Of a DNA stretch of 64,000 nucleotides, positions 16,924 to 26,382 are shown piece by piece. A model generated the notes under the pieces. It did no database searches. It was not told where the DNA came from and worked only from the letters and a program-made list of their open reading frames with translations. Positions within the stretch are counted from its first letter, which is position 1. Every line of letters starts with the position of its first letter. The translations under genes and the position numbers were made by a program. The DNA lies in assembly GCF_001590835.1 (NCBI RefSeq), contig NZ_LTAQ01000067.1, forward strand, positions 34,752-98,751, given 5' to 3'. The DNA is from Bacillus gaemokensis (GTDB taxonomy: Bacteria; Bacillota; Bacilli; Bacillales; Bacillaceae_G).

Positions 16924-18030
16924 TTAATTATTTTCTACTCTCCAAAAATCAGCGTATGTTTGATTTACAAAATTCACATCTACTTCAGAAAACGGAAGCT
17001 CTTCCCCCACTTTCAATGAGTACCATTTATTTAAGAGTGGTGATCCAAAACAAACATCAATTGTTCGTTCATGTAAATCAAACAATAATGAGTGCAATGT
17101 CCCAAACCATTCTTGATAGTTATGAACTGTTAAGCCAGCAGGATATTCACGCTCTACTAAATTTTTTAATGAGTCCATACTTATATATTCATTTTGAACC
17201 AGGTAATCATGTAACATATGAAATCTCTTAGCCGAGTGTTCTAATTTCCTACTATTTAACTTCTTAATTGTGGAACTAACTGCATGATTAGTTGATACGA
17301 TAAAAGCTTGGTTATCTTCTTCTATTCTTGTTACATATTTATGACCATCAAATATTTCAATCCTTGCTGCCTCAAAACAATCAGATATAATTACATTTAT
17401 ATTAGCCGCAATTGGCATTTCTTCTATTAATAAACTCGCTTCCTTTACATTCTTACATTTTTCTAATAAAACACGAATTACAGCAAAACACTGTAAACCA
17501 TTTACCATCGGCTTCTTTAACCCCTCAATATTTCCAACGGGTTGACCACATGCAGAAAAAGTAACAGATAATCCATGTTCATTTATACCTTCAGTTCTCC
17601 CAAAAAACTGAGTGGAAAATCCGCTATGATAATAGGAACCTGTCACATGAGTCGAACAAAAACGCATATCATCAATTTGTGGTGATAAGTCATAATTTCT
17701 TAATACATATGTATGTTTTGAATCTGTTTTCTGAGGTAATATTGCACAATGACTACATCCCGCTTTTAAATAAGTTTGATAATAATACATGATTTGTCTA
17801 GGAACTATCTTTAACACATCACAAAACCCTTCAATTTCTTCATTAATCCCTGGACAATATTGCTCTAATATATTTCTAGATTCTCTCCAATGCTCGTCCG
17901 ATATAAATTTTTCTTGTTGTAAAAATGAAGGTAAAAGATACAAATTATTTCTAACAAATTCACCTTGCTGTCTCCCCATTTCATAATGACTTCCACTTAG
18001 TGATGCAAAATGCCCCTTTACTTGATACAA
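16924..18030 (-). CDS. C45-family acyltransferase/peptidase (penicillin acyltransferase-like)
   Basis: A 368-residue Ntn-type hydrolase, similar to the acyl-CoA:6-aminopenicillanic acid acyltransferase family. The N-terminal 'GSHYEMGRQQGEFVR' is the family's opening signature. 'KAGCSHCAILPQ' (Cys at about residues 92 and 95) should contain the self-cleavage and catalytic Cys. 'VLRNYDLSP', 'FFGRTEGINEHGLSVTFSACG' and 'STNHAV' follow in the usual order. Processing would create a new N-terminal Cys. The biological acyl substrate is unknown in bacilli. Start is TTG with GGGGG upstream; the 'MYQVKGHFASLSG' start fits the family length. Confidence 0.82.
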   Translation of the reverse strand: MYQVKGHFASLSGSHYEMGRQQGEFVRNNLYLLPSFLQQEKFISDEHWRESRNILEQYCPGINEEIEGFCDVLKIVPRQIMYYYQTYLKAGCSHCAILPQKTDSKHTYVLRNYDLSPQIDDMRFCSTHVTGSYYHSGFSTQFFGRTEGINEHGLSVTFSACGQPVGNIEGLKKPMVNGLQCFAVIRVLLEKCKNVKEASLLIEEMPIAANINVIISDCFEAARIEIFDGHKYVTRIEEDNQAFIVSTNHAVSSTIKKLNSRKLEHSAKRFHMLHDYLVQNEYISMDSLKNLVEREYPAGLTVHNYQEWFGTLHSLLFDLHERTIDVCFGSPLLNKWYSLKVGEELPFSEVDVNFVNQTYADFWRVENN

Positions 18031-18135
18031 CTTTATAACCCCCTTGTATATTCTGGTTATGTATATCGTATCAAATGAATATTTTTTATCCTTGATGTTT
18101 TTTGCTATATATGACTTACTTTCTACTCATAGAAA

Positions 18136-18175
18136 ACGCTATTCTTCGTATATATTTCTACAAAAAGAATAGCGT
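18136..18175 (-). terminator. Terminator after the asd copy
   Basis: ACGCTATTCTT pairs with AAGAATAGCGT across an 18-base loop. It lies between the C45 gene's promoter and the 3' end of the aspartate-semialdehyde dehydrogenase gene. Confidence 0.7.
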
Positions 18176-18250
18176 CTTTAATTATAAGGATACAACTTCT
18201 TAGCTTAATTATGATGTAGCGATTGATCCCATAGTTATTATGGTTAAATA

Positions 18251-19294
18251 TTAAATAATGCCTTTCTCCACCATCGTCTCCGCAATCTGAACTGAATTCC
18301 AAGCTGCTCCTTTTAACAAATTATCTGATACAATCCAAAGGTGGAATCCTTTTGGATGATCCGGATCTTTTCGAATTCTTCCAACAAACGTGTCTATTTT
18401 ACCTGCTGCAGATAACGGCATTGGATAAATCTGTTCACTTGGATTATCTTGCAAGATAACACCTGGGGCACTGGATAATACTTCTCTTATTTCATCAACA
18501 GTTGTAGATTTTTCCAACTCAATATATACAGATTCTGAATGCCCCGATACAACTGGAACTCTAACGCAAGTCGCTGCCATCTTAAGATTCGGATCCTCTA
18601 AAATTTTCTTGGTCTCTTGAATCATCTTTACCTCTTCAAACGTGTAATCATTATCAGTAAACACATCTACTTGAGGCAATACATTAAATGCAATTGGATA
18701 GTGTTTTTTATCCTTCTTTGCAGGCAGTATGGCGGACTTTGTCTCATTACCCGCAAGTATTGCCATTGATTGTTCTTTCAACTCATTGATGGCATGGATT
18801 CCTGATCCCGATACTGCTTGGTACGTAGAGACAATAATTCGCTCTAAACCAAATGATTTCCGAATTGGCTGGAGAGCAATTACCATCTGTAAAGCGGAAC
18901 AATTCGGGACGGCAATGATGCCTTTATGGTCAGTTAGAGTATGGGCATTCACTTCCGGAACGACAAGTGGAACATTAGGTGACATCCGATATTCGCTCGT
19001 ATTATCAATAACAATTGCACCACTGTCAACTGCGTAGGTTACAAATTGTCTTGACACTTCTCCGCCTGCGCTGAAAAAGGCAATATCAATACCTTTAAAA
19101 CTTGTTGGTTTCGCTTCTTGTATGATGATTTCTCGTCCCTTAAATGATATTGTCTTACCAGCAGATCGTTTTGACGAAAGAAGTGTGACTTCTATTATGT
19201 CAAAATTGGTTTCCTGCTCCAACAAATCTATAATTTTTTATCCTACTGCACCTGTGGCCCCTACTACAGCGACATGGTATTTCTTTTTGCTCAT
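18251..19294 (-). pseudogene. asd: Aspartate-semialdehyde dehydrogenase with one nonsense codon
   Basis: The full-length frame (348 codons, ATG 19294 after GGAGGAGAA) is open except for TAA at 19238-19240, codon 19, directly after the nucleotide-binding motif 'GATGAVG'. B. subtilis Asd has Gln there as I recall it, so CAA to TAA is the likely change. The rest is intact: 'LLSSKRSAGK', 'DNTSEYRM', the active-site Cys in 'VPNCSALQM', 'GSGIHA', 'HSES', 'FVGRIRKDPDHP', 'SDNLLKGAAWNSVQIAE'. Asd makes aspartate semialdehyde for Lys/Thr/Met and diaminopimelate; this would be a second copy. It is divergent from a LysR gene. Restart at TTG 19225 would lack the NADP loop. Confidence 0.88.
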
Positions 19295-19459
19295 TACATT
19301 CTCCTCCAATGCCCTTAAATAGTTTGATAACCATGTTTCATGCATAACAAACAACTTTTACTTTCTTAATTTTATTTTAAAAGAAGTATTACCATTTGAG
19401 AAATTGAAATATATGATATAATCGTTCATAAATCATGATACTAAAAAGAGGGTTTATCT

Positions 19460-20341
19460 ATGGAAATGAGACATGTAAAAACATTTTGTGCTGTCATCAA
19501 ATATGGTGGATTCTCAAAGGCGGCTCATGCATTAGACTATGCACAATCTACTGTGACAACACACATTAAAGCACTAGAAAACGATTTACACACTCCTCTC
19601 TTCGATCGATTAGGAAAAAAAGTACTTCTCACGAAGGCAGGACACCATTTTCATCCGTATGCATTAGAATTACTAGCTATATACGAAAAAGCACAAGAAA
19701 TACCACAAGATAGCAATCATCCTAAAGGGACACTTACCATTACAGCAAATGAATCTTTAGCTGTTTACCGATTACCTCACGTATTACAAACATATAAGCA
19801 GAGGAATCCTAAAGTAAATATTATTCTTGAGACAGCTACGAATGAACAAGCACTTAAAAAGCTACGAGATGCTGAAACAGATATCGCCTTCTTGATTGAA
19901 GAATCTATGGAGTACGATGAGTTCTCTACAACAATATTAGTTAATGAGACGTTCGGATGGATTTTGCCTACTAATTTAGCCTCACGTGAAAATCCATTGG
20001 ATCTTTTAAGGGACTATCAATTTATTTATACAGAGAAAAGTTGTGGATACAGGGCAATGGTAGATCACTATTTACATATAAACGGAAAACTTCCTGAGAG
20101 AACATTTGAAAGTTCGAGTGTTGAAGTCATTAAACAATCCGTTATGTGTGGATTAGGCATTGCTATCCTCCCTTATATCGTTGTAAAAGAGAACTGTAAC
20201 AAAAAACAATTAGCATTTAAACCTATCGAAGTACCACTGCCTATAAAGAGTCATGCTATCCATCATAAATCCAGATGGATATCGCCCGTGTTACAATCTT
20301 TCCTTACAATATTAGGAGAGCTGGAAACGGAGCCAAATTAA
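19460..20341 (+). CDS. LysR-family transcriptional regulator, divergent from asd copy
   Basis: A 293-residue LysR protein with ribosome site AGAGGG. The winged helix is visible as 'MEMRHVKTFCAVIKYGGFSKAAHALDYAQSTVTTHIKALE' (in parts), with 'YAQSTVTTHI' as recognition helix; the effector domain begins about residue 88 ('GTLTITANESLAVYRLP'). The 166-base gap to the asd copy holds both promoters. It most likely controlled that gene, which now carries a nonsense codon, leaving the regulator as an orphan or acting elsewhere. Confidence 0.85.
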   Translation: MEMRHVKTFCAVIKYGGFSKAAHALDYAQSTVTTHIKALENDLHTPLFDRLGKKVLLTKAGHHFHPYALELLAIYEKAQEIPQDSNHPKGTLTITANESLAVYRLPHVLQTYKQRNPKVNIILETATNEQALKKLRDAETDIAFLIEESMEYDEFSTTILVNETFGWILPTNLASRENPLDLLRDYQFIYTEKSCGYRAMVDHYLHINGKLPERTFESSSVEVIKQSVMCGLGIAILPYIVVKENCNKKQLAFKPIEVPLPIKSHAIHHKSRWISPVLQSFLTILGELETEPN

Positions 20342-20816
20342 AAAATAGATTATTTTACATAAAGTGAAACCTTCCATCAACGAAGATTTTCTTCACCCTT
20401 CGCGGTTGGTTAACTCTCGTCCATATTCTAGCTAATTTATTTATTACTCTAGCTAGATTAACAATAATGTTTCAATATCTTAAGATTAAAAAAATCTCAA
20501 AAAACGATAGTTTTTGAGATTTTTTAGTTTACCCCACACGCTCCGGAATCTGAATAAAACGAGCAGCAAACCTCTAATTCAAAGGATATCAAATCATTGT
20601 TTCATTTTTTGAATTAAGCGGCATTATTATGAGATGCGAAACAATAATATAGGAAACACAAGATATTATTGTTTTCCTTTCATATCAATGTAATTTCTGT
20701 CCGTTTCTCTCCTAAAGATAAAAAATGAAGAAAAATCTTTGATAATTGTAGGATAATTCTATATTAATTCATACCCTACTTACTTTAATAAATTGATTTC
20801 ATTCAATTATAATTAC
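20342..20816. other. Intergenic region with repeat copy and terminator
   Basis: This 475-base gap holds a copy of a dispersed repeat (20357-20430, starting ACATAAAGTGAAACCTTCCATCA) and a strong hairpin with T-tail (20490-20525, AATCTCAAAAA/TTTTTGAGATT) that would terminate the LysR message. The remainder is AT-rich with no gene seen. Confidence 0.6.
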
Positions 20817-21776
20817 CTAGCTCCCTTCTTTTTTTACTAATAAATTTTCTACATCTAACCACTCTTCTATAGATCCCGCATCTGGAAAAACTGTAACAAC
20901 ATTAAATCCGGCCCCTTTTTCTCTCCCAATTTGTTTAGCAGCTAATAGGTTTGCTGCAGCAGACGTACCTATTTTAATTCCAGTTTCATTATAAAAACGT
21001 GCCATTTCATACAAAGTATCTTCATATGAATAATTCCATTGCTTATTTATCAAATAATCTTCCTTTTCTAAAAAATGTTATTTCCTACCTAAACCCAATC
21101 CGCCTGATCCAGCATATTTCTTTAAGCCGTTTGGAGGCTGTTCAGAACCGTAAGGTAGTTCCGCAGGCATGACCAAATGTAGCTCAATACTTGGTGTATA
21201 CTCCTTTACCACTTGATATACTCCCATTAAAGTTCCACCTGTTCCAGCAGATGCAACCCAAGCGTTAACTGATTTCCCATCCATTTGACTAATAATTTCT
21301 CGGCCCGTTCCCTCTATATGACTTAAAAGATTAGCATTATTATAGTGTTGAAATAAAAAATAGTAATGTGGGTTTTGTTTGCTAATCTCTATTGCCTTCT
21401 CAATAACTGAATAAAAGCCCTTTGATTTATCAACCAAAACAGTTTTAGCTCCATAATTATCTAATTCATTTAATAGAGATTTCCCTGACCCGGAACTTAA
21501 CACTAAGGTACACTCAATACCTAGGTGATAGCAAATCTGACCTATGGATTTCGCTAAGTTCCCCCCACTGTACTCTAAAATGTGTAGTTTTTTATTCGTT
21601 TCTTCCATATATTTTTTTATCATTCCAAGTGCTGCTCTATCTTTGATTGATCCTGTAGGATTATGCCATTCACATTTAGCATAAATAGAAAAATCCTTTG
21701 TTTCTTCACACTCTAATTTAATTAGAGGTGTATTTCCGACTTTTCGAGAAAATTCTTCAAAGTGGTTTAATATCAT
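20817..21776 (-). pseudogene. PLP-dependent cysteine synthase-family protein with internal stop
   Basis: A 320-codon frame of the cysteine synthase/cystathionine beta-synthase fold (fold type II). Seen are 'VGNTPLIKLE', the PLP lysine in 'NPTGSIKDRAA', 'EYSGGNLAKSIGQIC' (substrate loop), 'ASAGTGGTLMGV' (phosphate loop) and the late 'GIKIGTSAAANLLAAKQIG'. TAA at 21078-21080 (codon 233, after 'LGLGRK') interrupts it in the same frame, probably from CAA. The truncated product would lack the C-terminal lobe that holds the PLP pyridine contact. The family makes cysteine, cystathionine or specialised diamino acids. No neighbour indicates which. Confidence 0.85.
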
Positions 21777-21818
21777 ATTCCCATACCTCCTTAACTTCTC
21801 ATTCTTACTAATTTAATG

Positions 21819-21862
21819 TCTGGTCAAGTGATCTTTATATTTTAGAAAATCATTTGGCCAGA
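21819..21862 (-). promoter_or_regulatory. Long inverted repeat upstream of the PLP-enzyme gene
   Basis: TCTGGTCAAGTGAT and ATCATTTGGCCAGA pair over 14 positions with two G-U-type mismatches and a 16-base AT-rich loop. It lies about 45-85 bases before the start codon, so it may be an operator or a leader hairpin. No known riboswitch pattern is recognised. Confidence 0.4.
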
Positions 21863-22070
21863 TTTATTTATTTCTTTTATATAATAGACCACATTTATTG
21901 ATACTGATTTAAACCGCATTATCTTAATAGTAATATATCTTTATGTTCAAAAGTATGCTCAGAATAATGCTTTTTTTACATAAAAATCCCTACAAATGTT
22001 GTAGGGATGAAGAACAAAAATTTTGCTACATTCTGTTATTACTAGAGTCATTACTTTATAAAATCTTACT

Positions 22071-22460
22071 TTATCCATCTGTATTCATTAATACAATTCT
22101 CCAACCATCAGGGTCTTCTATTGTAGTTCCTTTTTCTTTCCAATACGGGTTTTCTGGTTCGACTTCATAATATCCTATTTTATTTAGTCTATTAGTCATT
22201 TTTTCAATTTCATCTTTATCAGGCATATAAAAAACAAGTAAGTTATCTTTTGTGGGAGCAGGACATGGACTCCCATTAACATGTCTTGTAAACTCTAAAT
22301 GATATTCTACATCAGGTAATCCAAACATTACCCCGTCGTAACCTTCATTATTTTGAAACTCCCCTATACGTTTTAAGCCCAATCCTGTTTCATAGAAATT
22401 TATCACTTCTTCAAATTTATCTGTTGGTCTTGCAACTCTAAACTGAACCCAATTTTTCAT
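22071..22460 (-). CDS. VOC-family (glyoxalase/bleomycin-resistance fold) protein
   Basis: A 129-residue single VOC module pair, close to B. subtilis YycE in pattern. The metal-ligand style motifs are 'FEEVINFYETGLGLKRIGEF', 'YHLEFTRHVNG' and the C-terminal 'TIEDPDGWRIVL' with a Glu/Asp ligand. The ribosome site AGGAGGG precedes ATG. Members are metal-dependent lyases, dioxygenases or drug-binding proteins; the substrate cannot be predicted here. Confidence 0.82.
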   Translation of the reverse strand: MKNWVQFRVARPTDKFEEVINFYETGLGLKRIGEFQNNEGYDGVMFGLPDVEYHLEFTRHVNGSPCPAPTKDNLLVFYMPDKDEIEKMTNRLNKIGYYEVEPENPYWKEKGTTIEDPDGWRIVLMNTDG

Positions 22461-22636
22461 GCAATTCCCTCCTCATAAATTTAAAAATCCTTTCATTTGC
22501 TATTATAAGCTAGAAATATACTATTTAAATCCCCCATTAGGATTAGGATTAAGTAAGACAAAAGGCCTATAGATTAATAAACAGTAAAACTTTATCTTGC
22601 TGGAGATGTGGGCATACCCACTATCCTCTTTCCATC

Positions 22637-22991
22637 TTACATGCCAATTGGATTTTTCTTAGGTACCGCCTTCTCCTTAACAAGAAAATAAATCATCGGC
22701 AAAACAAGTAAACTAGCAATTGCGCAAACAACCCCTAAGGAAACAAATGGTAACCCCTGACTCAAAGCAAACGATGCAGTCCCAGAAGCAATCGTCATTC
22801 CCACATACATTGCTAAACTATTTAACGCCATAACAGTCCTTCGTATATGCTGTAATGAAAAGCACACCCTTTTCAGCAGGAATTCCTGTTGTTTGTGCAA
22901 TAGCTGGCAATAATGGTGAAACAATTAAAGAATCTAAACCGATAAAGAATGCGACAACTGCTAAGATACGTAACATAGATTTCATTTGCAT
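22637..22991 (-). pseudogene. MFS transporter remnant with large internal deletion
   Basis: The gene begins properly (GGAGAG, ATG 22991) with a first transmembrane segment 'ILAVVAFFIGLDSLIVSPLLPAIAQTTG', then after about 45 codons jumps frame near 22860 to the last two helices of a 12-helix carrier ('RTVMALNSLAMYVGMTIASG...LPMIYFLVKEKAVPKK'). About 270-300 residues of the middle are gone. Intact relatives are drug/H+ antiporters of about 390 residues. Its operator and the adjacent MarR gene survive, so a MarR-controlled efflux pump was lost here. Confidence 0.75.
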
Positions 22992-23012
22992 TTCTAACTC
23001 TCCTTATTATTT

Positions 23013-23028
23013 ATTTCATATATGAAAT
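23013..23028. promoter_or_regulatory. MarR-type palindromic operator at the MFS promoter
   Basis: ATTTCATATATGAAAT is a perfect 16-base palindrome just upstream of the MFS remnant. The same core recurs upstream of the marR gene, so it is very likely the MarR binding site. Confidence 0.7.
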
Positions 23029-23055
23029 ATTATATAAAGAAAAATGTAACTTTAT

Positions 23056-23108
23056 CCCGCGTTAACGAGCAGCACACCCCCACTGATGGAAGTTTCACTT
23101 TATGTTAC
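23056..23108 (-). repeat. Dispersed repeat copy (minus orientation)
   Basis: Read on the minus strand this copy begins TAACATAAAGTGAAACTTCC and runs through a GTGGGGG tract to CTCGTTAACGCGGGATAAA. It matches copies near 20357, 28120 and 45859. It lies downstream of marR. Confidence 0.6.
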
Positions 23109-23129
23109 ACTTTTACTTCCCTACTAAAA

Positions 23130-23552
23130 TCAACTTAAATAACGCTTCCATTTTAATAACAACTCTTGTAACTTTTCTTCCTCTTCATCCGTAAAGCCAC
23201 TACAATTTTCTTGTAAAAAGCGTACATATTTTACATCTACCTTTTCTCTTGCCTGTTCTCCCTTTTCTGTTAAATAGACGAGTGTTTCACGTTGATCATT
23301 TGGATTTTTTTCTGTTGCAACATAACCATCTCGTTTCATCCTTTGAATCATCGTTGTCATATTACTCGGAACACACCCCATATTTTCAATGAGCTTAGAC
23401 ATAGAAACCTTTCCAGACTTCGCAAGCACTTGAATAACACCAAATTGCACATAGCTTATATCATACTCTTCAATTGCCTTATCCAAATTTTTTTGCAGTT
23501 GATGATAGACATCTCGAATATTTCCATATAATTCTCTTTTATTCATATTCAT
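23130..23552 (-). CDS. MarR-family transcriptional regulator
   Basis: A 140-residue winged-helix repressor. The DNA-binding part is 'SYVQFGVIQVLAKSGKVSMSKLIENMGCVPSNMTTMIQRMKRDGYV' (in pieces), followed by the wing 'NPNDQRETLVYLTEKGE'; N- and C-terminal helices form the dimer. A Cys near residue 71 ('MGCVPS') and another near 117 could give oxidant sensing, an inference only. Palindromic sites sit in front of this gene and of the adjacent MFS remnant, indicating autoregulation and pump control. Confidence 0.87.
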   Translation of the reverse strand: MNMNKRELYGNIRDVYHQLQKNLDKAIEEYDISYVQFGVIQVLAKSGKVSMSKLIENMGCVPSNMTTMIQRMKRDGYVATEKNPNDQRETLVYLTEKGEQAREKVDVKYVRFLQENCSGFTDEEEEKLQELLLKWKRYLS

Positions 23553-23572
23553 TTAATAAGCCATCCTTTATT

Positions 23573-23616
23573 ATTTCATATATGAATCTTATTCCTGTTT
23601 ATTTCATATGTCAAAT
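23573..23616. promoter_or_regulatory. MarR operators upstream of marR
   Basis: ATTTCATATATGAAT (23573-23587) repeats the operator core found at 23013. A second, less perfect site ATTTCATATGTCAAAT lies at 23601-23616. Two adjacent sites fit cooperative autorepression. Confidence 0.6.
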
Positions 23617-23700
23617 AAAATAACCTTTTCTTGGTAAATTTTTTCTCATCCACCAAGAAAAGGTCTGCAACAATCTAATCTTTTCAAAATTATTTATAGG

Positions 23701-24306
23701 TTATTTTTTATCTTGTTCACCACTTGCGATTAATGTACTTCCTGAAAATGTCCCCTTTTGCATAAAAACTTTATGAATCAACTCTTTCTGTTCATCTTGT
23801 GACATTACACCTTTACCCTCACCAAGATTTCCACTTTGTAATTTCCAAATCGTATTATGATCTGCATCTGCCTTCTCGTATTTTCCTTGTTTCCATCTCT
23901 CTAAAATATCTACATATGTATTTTTATGATTCATATCACTACTCTTAATAATTCCTAATAAACTCTCAATTCGTTCTTGCGTTATGAAAATATATCCCCA
24001 CTTTTGGTCCGCTTTTGCTTTTTGATGTGCCATTTCATGCAATGCAGTTTGTACTTTTTCATCAGTCCACTTAAAGCTTTTGTTGAAGTCACTATTTGGC
24101 AGCGAATAATTACCATTCTCTAAAAGCTTCGCATTTTCTGCTTTCACTTTACTATCAGCTAATACTTCTACTGCTGGAGCAGCTGTTGATGTTTTTTTAG
24201 CAGTTGATTTACTATGATTGAGATAATATAAGATTCCATAAGTAAGTGCCCCCCCAACTACTGCCATCCCAGCAATTATCCCTAGTATTTTAAATAGTGT
24301 TCTCAT
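23701..24306 (-). CDS. Membrane-anchored hypothetical protein (probably DUF6241-like)
   Basis: A 201-residue protein with one N-terminal membrane helix (about residues 7-29) and a mostly helical extracytoplasmic domain. Recognisable segments are 'ALHEMAHQKAKADQKWG', 'ERIESLLGIIKSSD' and 'WKQGKYEKADADHNTIWKLQSGNLGEGKGVMS', which I associate with the DUF6241 family in Bacillus, though with only moderate confidence. The His and Lys-rich helix is not a known catalytic motif. The ribosome site is GGGGAGGAAAC before ATG. Confidence 0.6.
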   Translation of the reverse strand: MRTLFKILGIIAGMAVVGGALTYGILYYLNHSKSTAKKTSTAAPAVEVLADSKVKAENAKLLENGNYSLPNSDFNKSFKWTDEKVQTALHEMAHQKAKADQKWGYIFITQERIESLLGIIKSSDMNHKNTYVDILERWKQGKYEKADADHNTIWKLQSGNLGEGKGVMSQDEQKELIHKVFMQKGTFSGSTLIASGEQDKK

Positions 24307-24815
24307 TGTGCATGTTTCCTCCCCTGTATTCCATCACTCATTCTCTTCATGCCCATCTCATTTCACAACATCATTCACTATACATTCCCCATTGAAAATA
24401 TTTTCCCATCAAATGTCTTTTATCTATTCCCACTCCTCTGCAATACTATTTTACAGGAATATTCATATATTTCCTTATATTGTATTTCTTTTCAGGATAA
24501 TATTGCAAGATTATTCTGAAAAAATAGCGCGATTTTATTTAATATAACTCATCATCCTTCACTTGCTTCATTTTACATTGGAAATACTCCCCCTCTTTCA
24601 TAAGAAACACATTGTTTTTGATTCAAATTTGTGGTGAGATTCCCTTTTCACCGTCTCAACTATTTTTACTACCATACCAGGAAGCTGTTGCAAAGAATGA
24701 AAAAGCAAATATACAAATCTTAAAAACCATCTACCAAACATCTAAACATTATAGCCATACATAGTAATCAATAATAAAACAACGAGTGCATCGTATCGAT
24801 GTACTCGTTGTTTTA
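24307..24815. other. Gene-poor stretch with a possible coding fragment and a terminator
   Basis: No full gene is seen. A plus-strand frame from about 24639 to 24765 reads like protein ('LPYQEAVAKNEKANIQILKTIY') and may be the tail of a lost gene. A strong hairpin with ACAACGAGT/ACTCGTTGT arms near 24778-24814 lies at the end of the following minus-strand gene and is its likely terminator. Confidence 0.4.
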
Positions 24816-25457
24816 TTATGCACAATTTTTTTGTAACCACTTCGTAATAGTCTTCAACATAAAAACATCATACCGCTGTTCTAGATTTACTTGCCTTCCT
24901 AACAAGTCTTTCATTATTTCTGTTTCATTTGTTTTCACACTTTTTGCTTCTATCATCTTACAGTAGCTTTCTTCAATCGTATTTAAATTGTTATACTACT
25001 CTTTATGCGCTTTAACAATATGTATATGCTTTTCGAAATTCCTTCTTTTTCTTGTATAATCAAAATCTTTTCGTTTTCTCAACTCACTATCTGTTGTATA
25101 CAAATAAAAATATTGGTCTGGAAACCCAATTTCTCTTTTCATCATGCTTTTTTTATAAAATTCTTCTAAAAAAGACAACGGTTGATCAAATATTCCGAAA
25201 TGAAAACACCAATTATAACTTAGCGGTTGAAAAACATCCCCATCAAGTATAACAATTTCATAATTCTTTGATTGTCGTACCGCCATATTCCATCGCTCAA
25301 CTTGTCTCTCTAAATACCATGTTTTGTGTTCGTTCTTAGGACGTTCAAATAGAAGATTGACCTCAGGAATAATATACGCACCATAATCTTCTTCTAACTG
25401 CTGACATGTCGTCGTTTTCCCAACCGCACTCGGTCCCTCTAAACAAACGATAGCCAT
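24816..25457 (-). pseudogene. P-loop kinase-like ATPase with internal stop
   Basis: A 214-codon frame with an amber codon (TAG, 24996-24998, about codon 154) that otherwise stays open to TAA at 24816. The N-terminus 'MAIVCLEGPSAVGKTTTCQQLEE' is a Walker A of nucleoside/antibiotic-kinase-like AAA proteins; 'VILDGDVFQPL' is the DxD-type Walker B; 'RKRRNFEKHIHIV' is a lid-like Arg cluster. After the stop the frame continues plausibly ('YNNLNTIEESYCKMIEAKSV'). CAG to TAG is the likely origin. The 153-residue product keeps the P-loop but loses the C-terminal helices. Substrate unknown. Confidence 0.75.
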
Positions 25458-25479
25458 GATGTAACTCATCCCCTATAAA

Positions 25480-26382
25480 TTATCCAATATTACGCTGCTT
25501 TTCCTTTTCCCTTCTTCCCCATATTTGCCTCCATAATACGATTGAAGCAACAGCAAGCATAATTGTTGTAATTACACTTCCTTCAATTCCAAATGCTCCT
25601 CCATGCAATGCTTCTTGCCCATTCGTTACAGACTTAAATATTGGTGTAGAGTGGATTGTTAAACCGCTCACCGCAAAACCATATACATTGTATTGAGCCC
25701 AGTTCCATATAGAATGCCACGCGCATATTCCCCACAGACTATTCTCTTTTAATACATAAAAGGCGGCGAATACACCAACTAATATGATATTTGAAATTGA
25801 AAGGATGGTTATACCAGGATTGAGTAAATGAAGAAATCCAAATAAAAAAGAAGTAACTACAACCCCTACCCATATCCGACTTCTAACTGAAATAACTGGA
25901 AATAACCAACCACGAACAACAATTTCTTCTGTGGCACCTTGTACTAAAAATGCAACTAAAGAGCTCAGAATACCTAAAATAACTGTGCTTGTAAATTGCT
26001 GTATTTGCAGTTGTACAATTCCTGTTACTACAAGTAATAATACCGGTATTGATATGAATATAAACCCTACTAAAGCTCCTCTTACATAATTTCTCAAAAA
26101 TCCTTCTTTCCAAAGACCAATTGATGAAAACGACCTTTTTTCCACAAACCGAACCCATAGAAATACAATTAAAATTGCTCCTCCAAACGTTAATATCATT
26201 CCTAAATTATCATAAATCCCTTTCATAAATGTCGTTTCTGCTTTTGGTAAAAATAACATAAATAGCATAAACAACTCACCGAGAGTTAAAAATACAACCG
26301 ATAATATTACTGCTAAAATGGGATGTACTTTCTTTCTACCTTCCTTTGCTGCATGAATCGTTTTAAAATGGCTACTATTCAA
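25480..26382 (-). CDS. CPBP-family intramembrane metalloprotease
   Basis: A 300-residue membrane protein with about eight helices, starting at TTG behind GGAAGGAGCG. The Abi/CPBP motifs are present: 'GATEEIVVRGWLFP' (EExxxR, about residue 150), 'FLFGFLHLLNPG' (FxxxH) and 'AWHSIWNW' (HxxxN-like). In this family the Glu and His residues bind metal for CAAX-type or intramembrane proteolysis, and some members protect against self-produced bacteriocins. No bacteriocin gene is seen nearby, so the role is open. It is separated from the kinase gene by 22 bases and may be co-transcribed. Confidence 0.85.
   Translation of the reverse strand: MNSSHFKTIHAAKEGRKKVHPILAVILSVVFLTLGELFMLFMLFLPKAETTFMKGIYDNLGMILTFGGAILIVFLWVRFVEKRSFSSIGLWKEGFLRNYVRGALVGFIFISIPVLLLVVTGIVQLQIQQFTSTVILGILSSLVAFLVQGATEEIVVRGWLFPVISVRSRIWVGVVVTSFLFGFLHLLNPGITILSISNIILVGVFAAFYVLKENSLWGICAWHSIWNWAQYNVYGFAVSGLTIHSTPIFKSVTNGQEALHGGAFGIEGSVITTIMLAVASIVLWRQIWGRREKEKQRNIG

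Noticed and set aside
24639-24765. Short plus-strand frame after the DUF6241-like gene
   Set aside because: Protein-like composition but no start or ribosome site; listed only as a possible fragment.
25883-26158. Minus-strand 91-codon frame within the CPBP protease
   Set aside because: Out-of-frame shadow of a well-supported gene.
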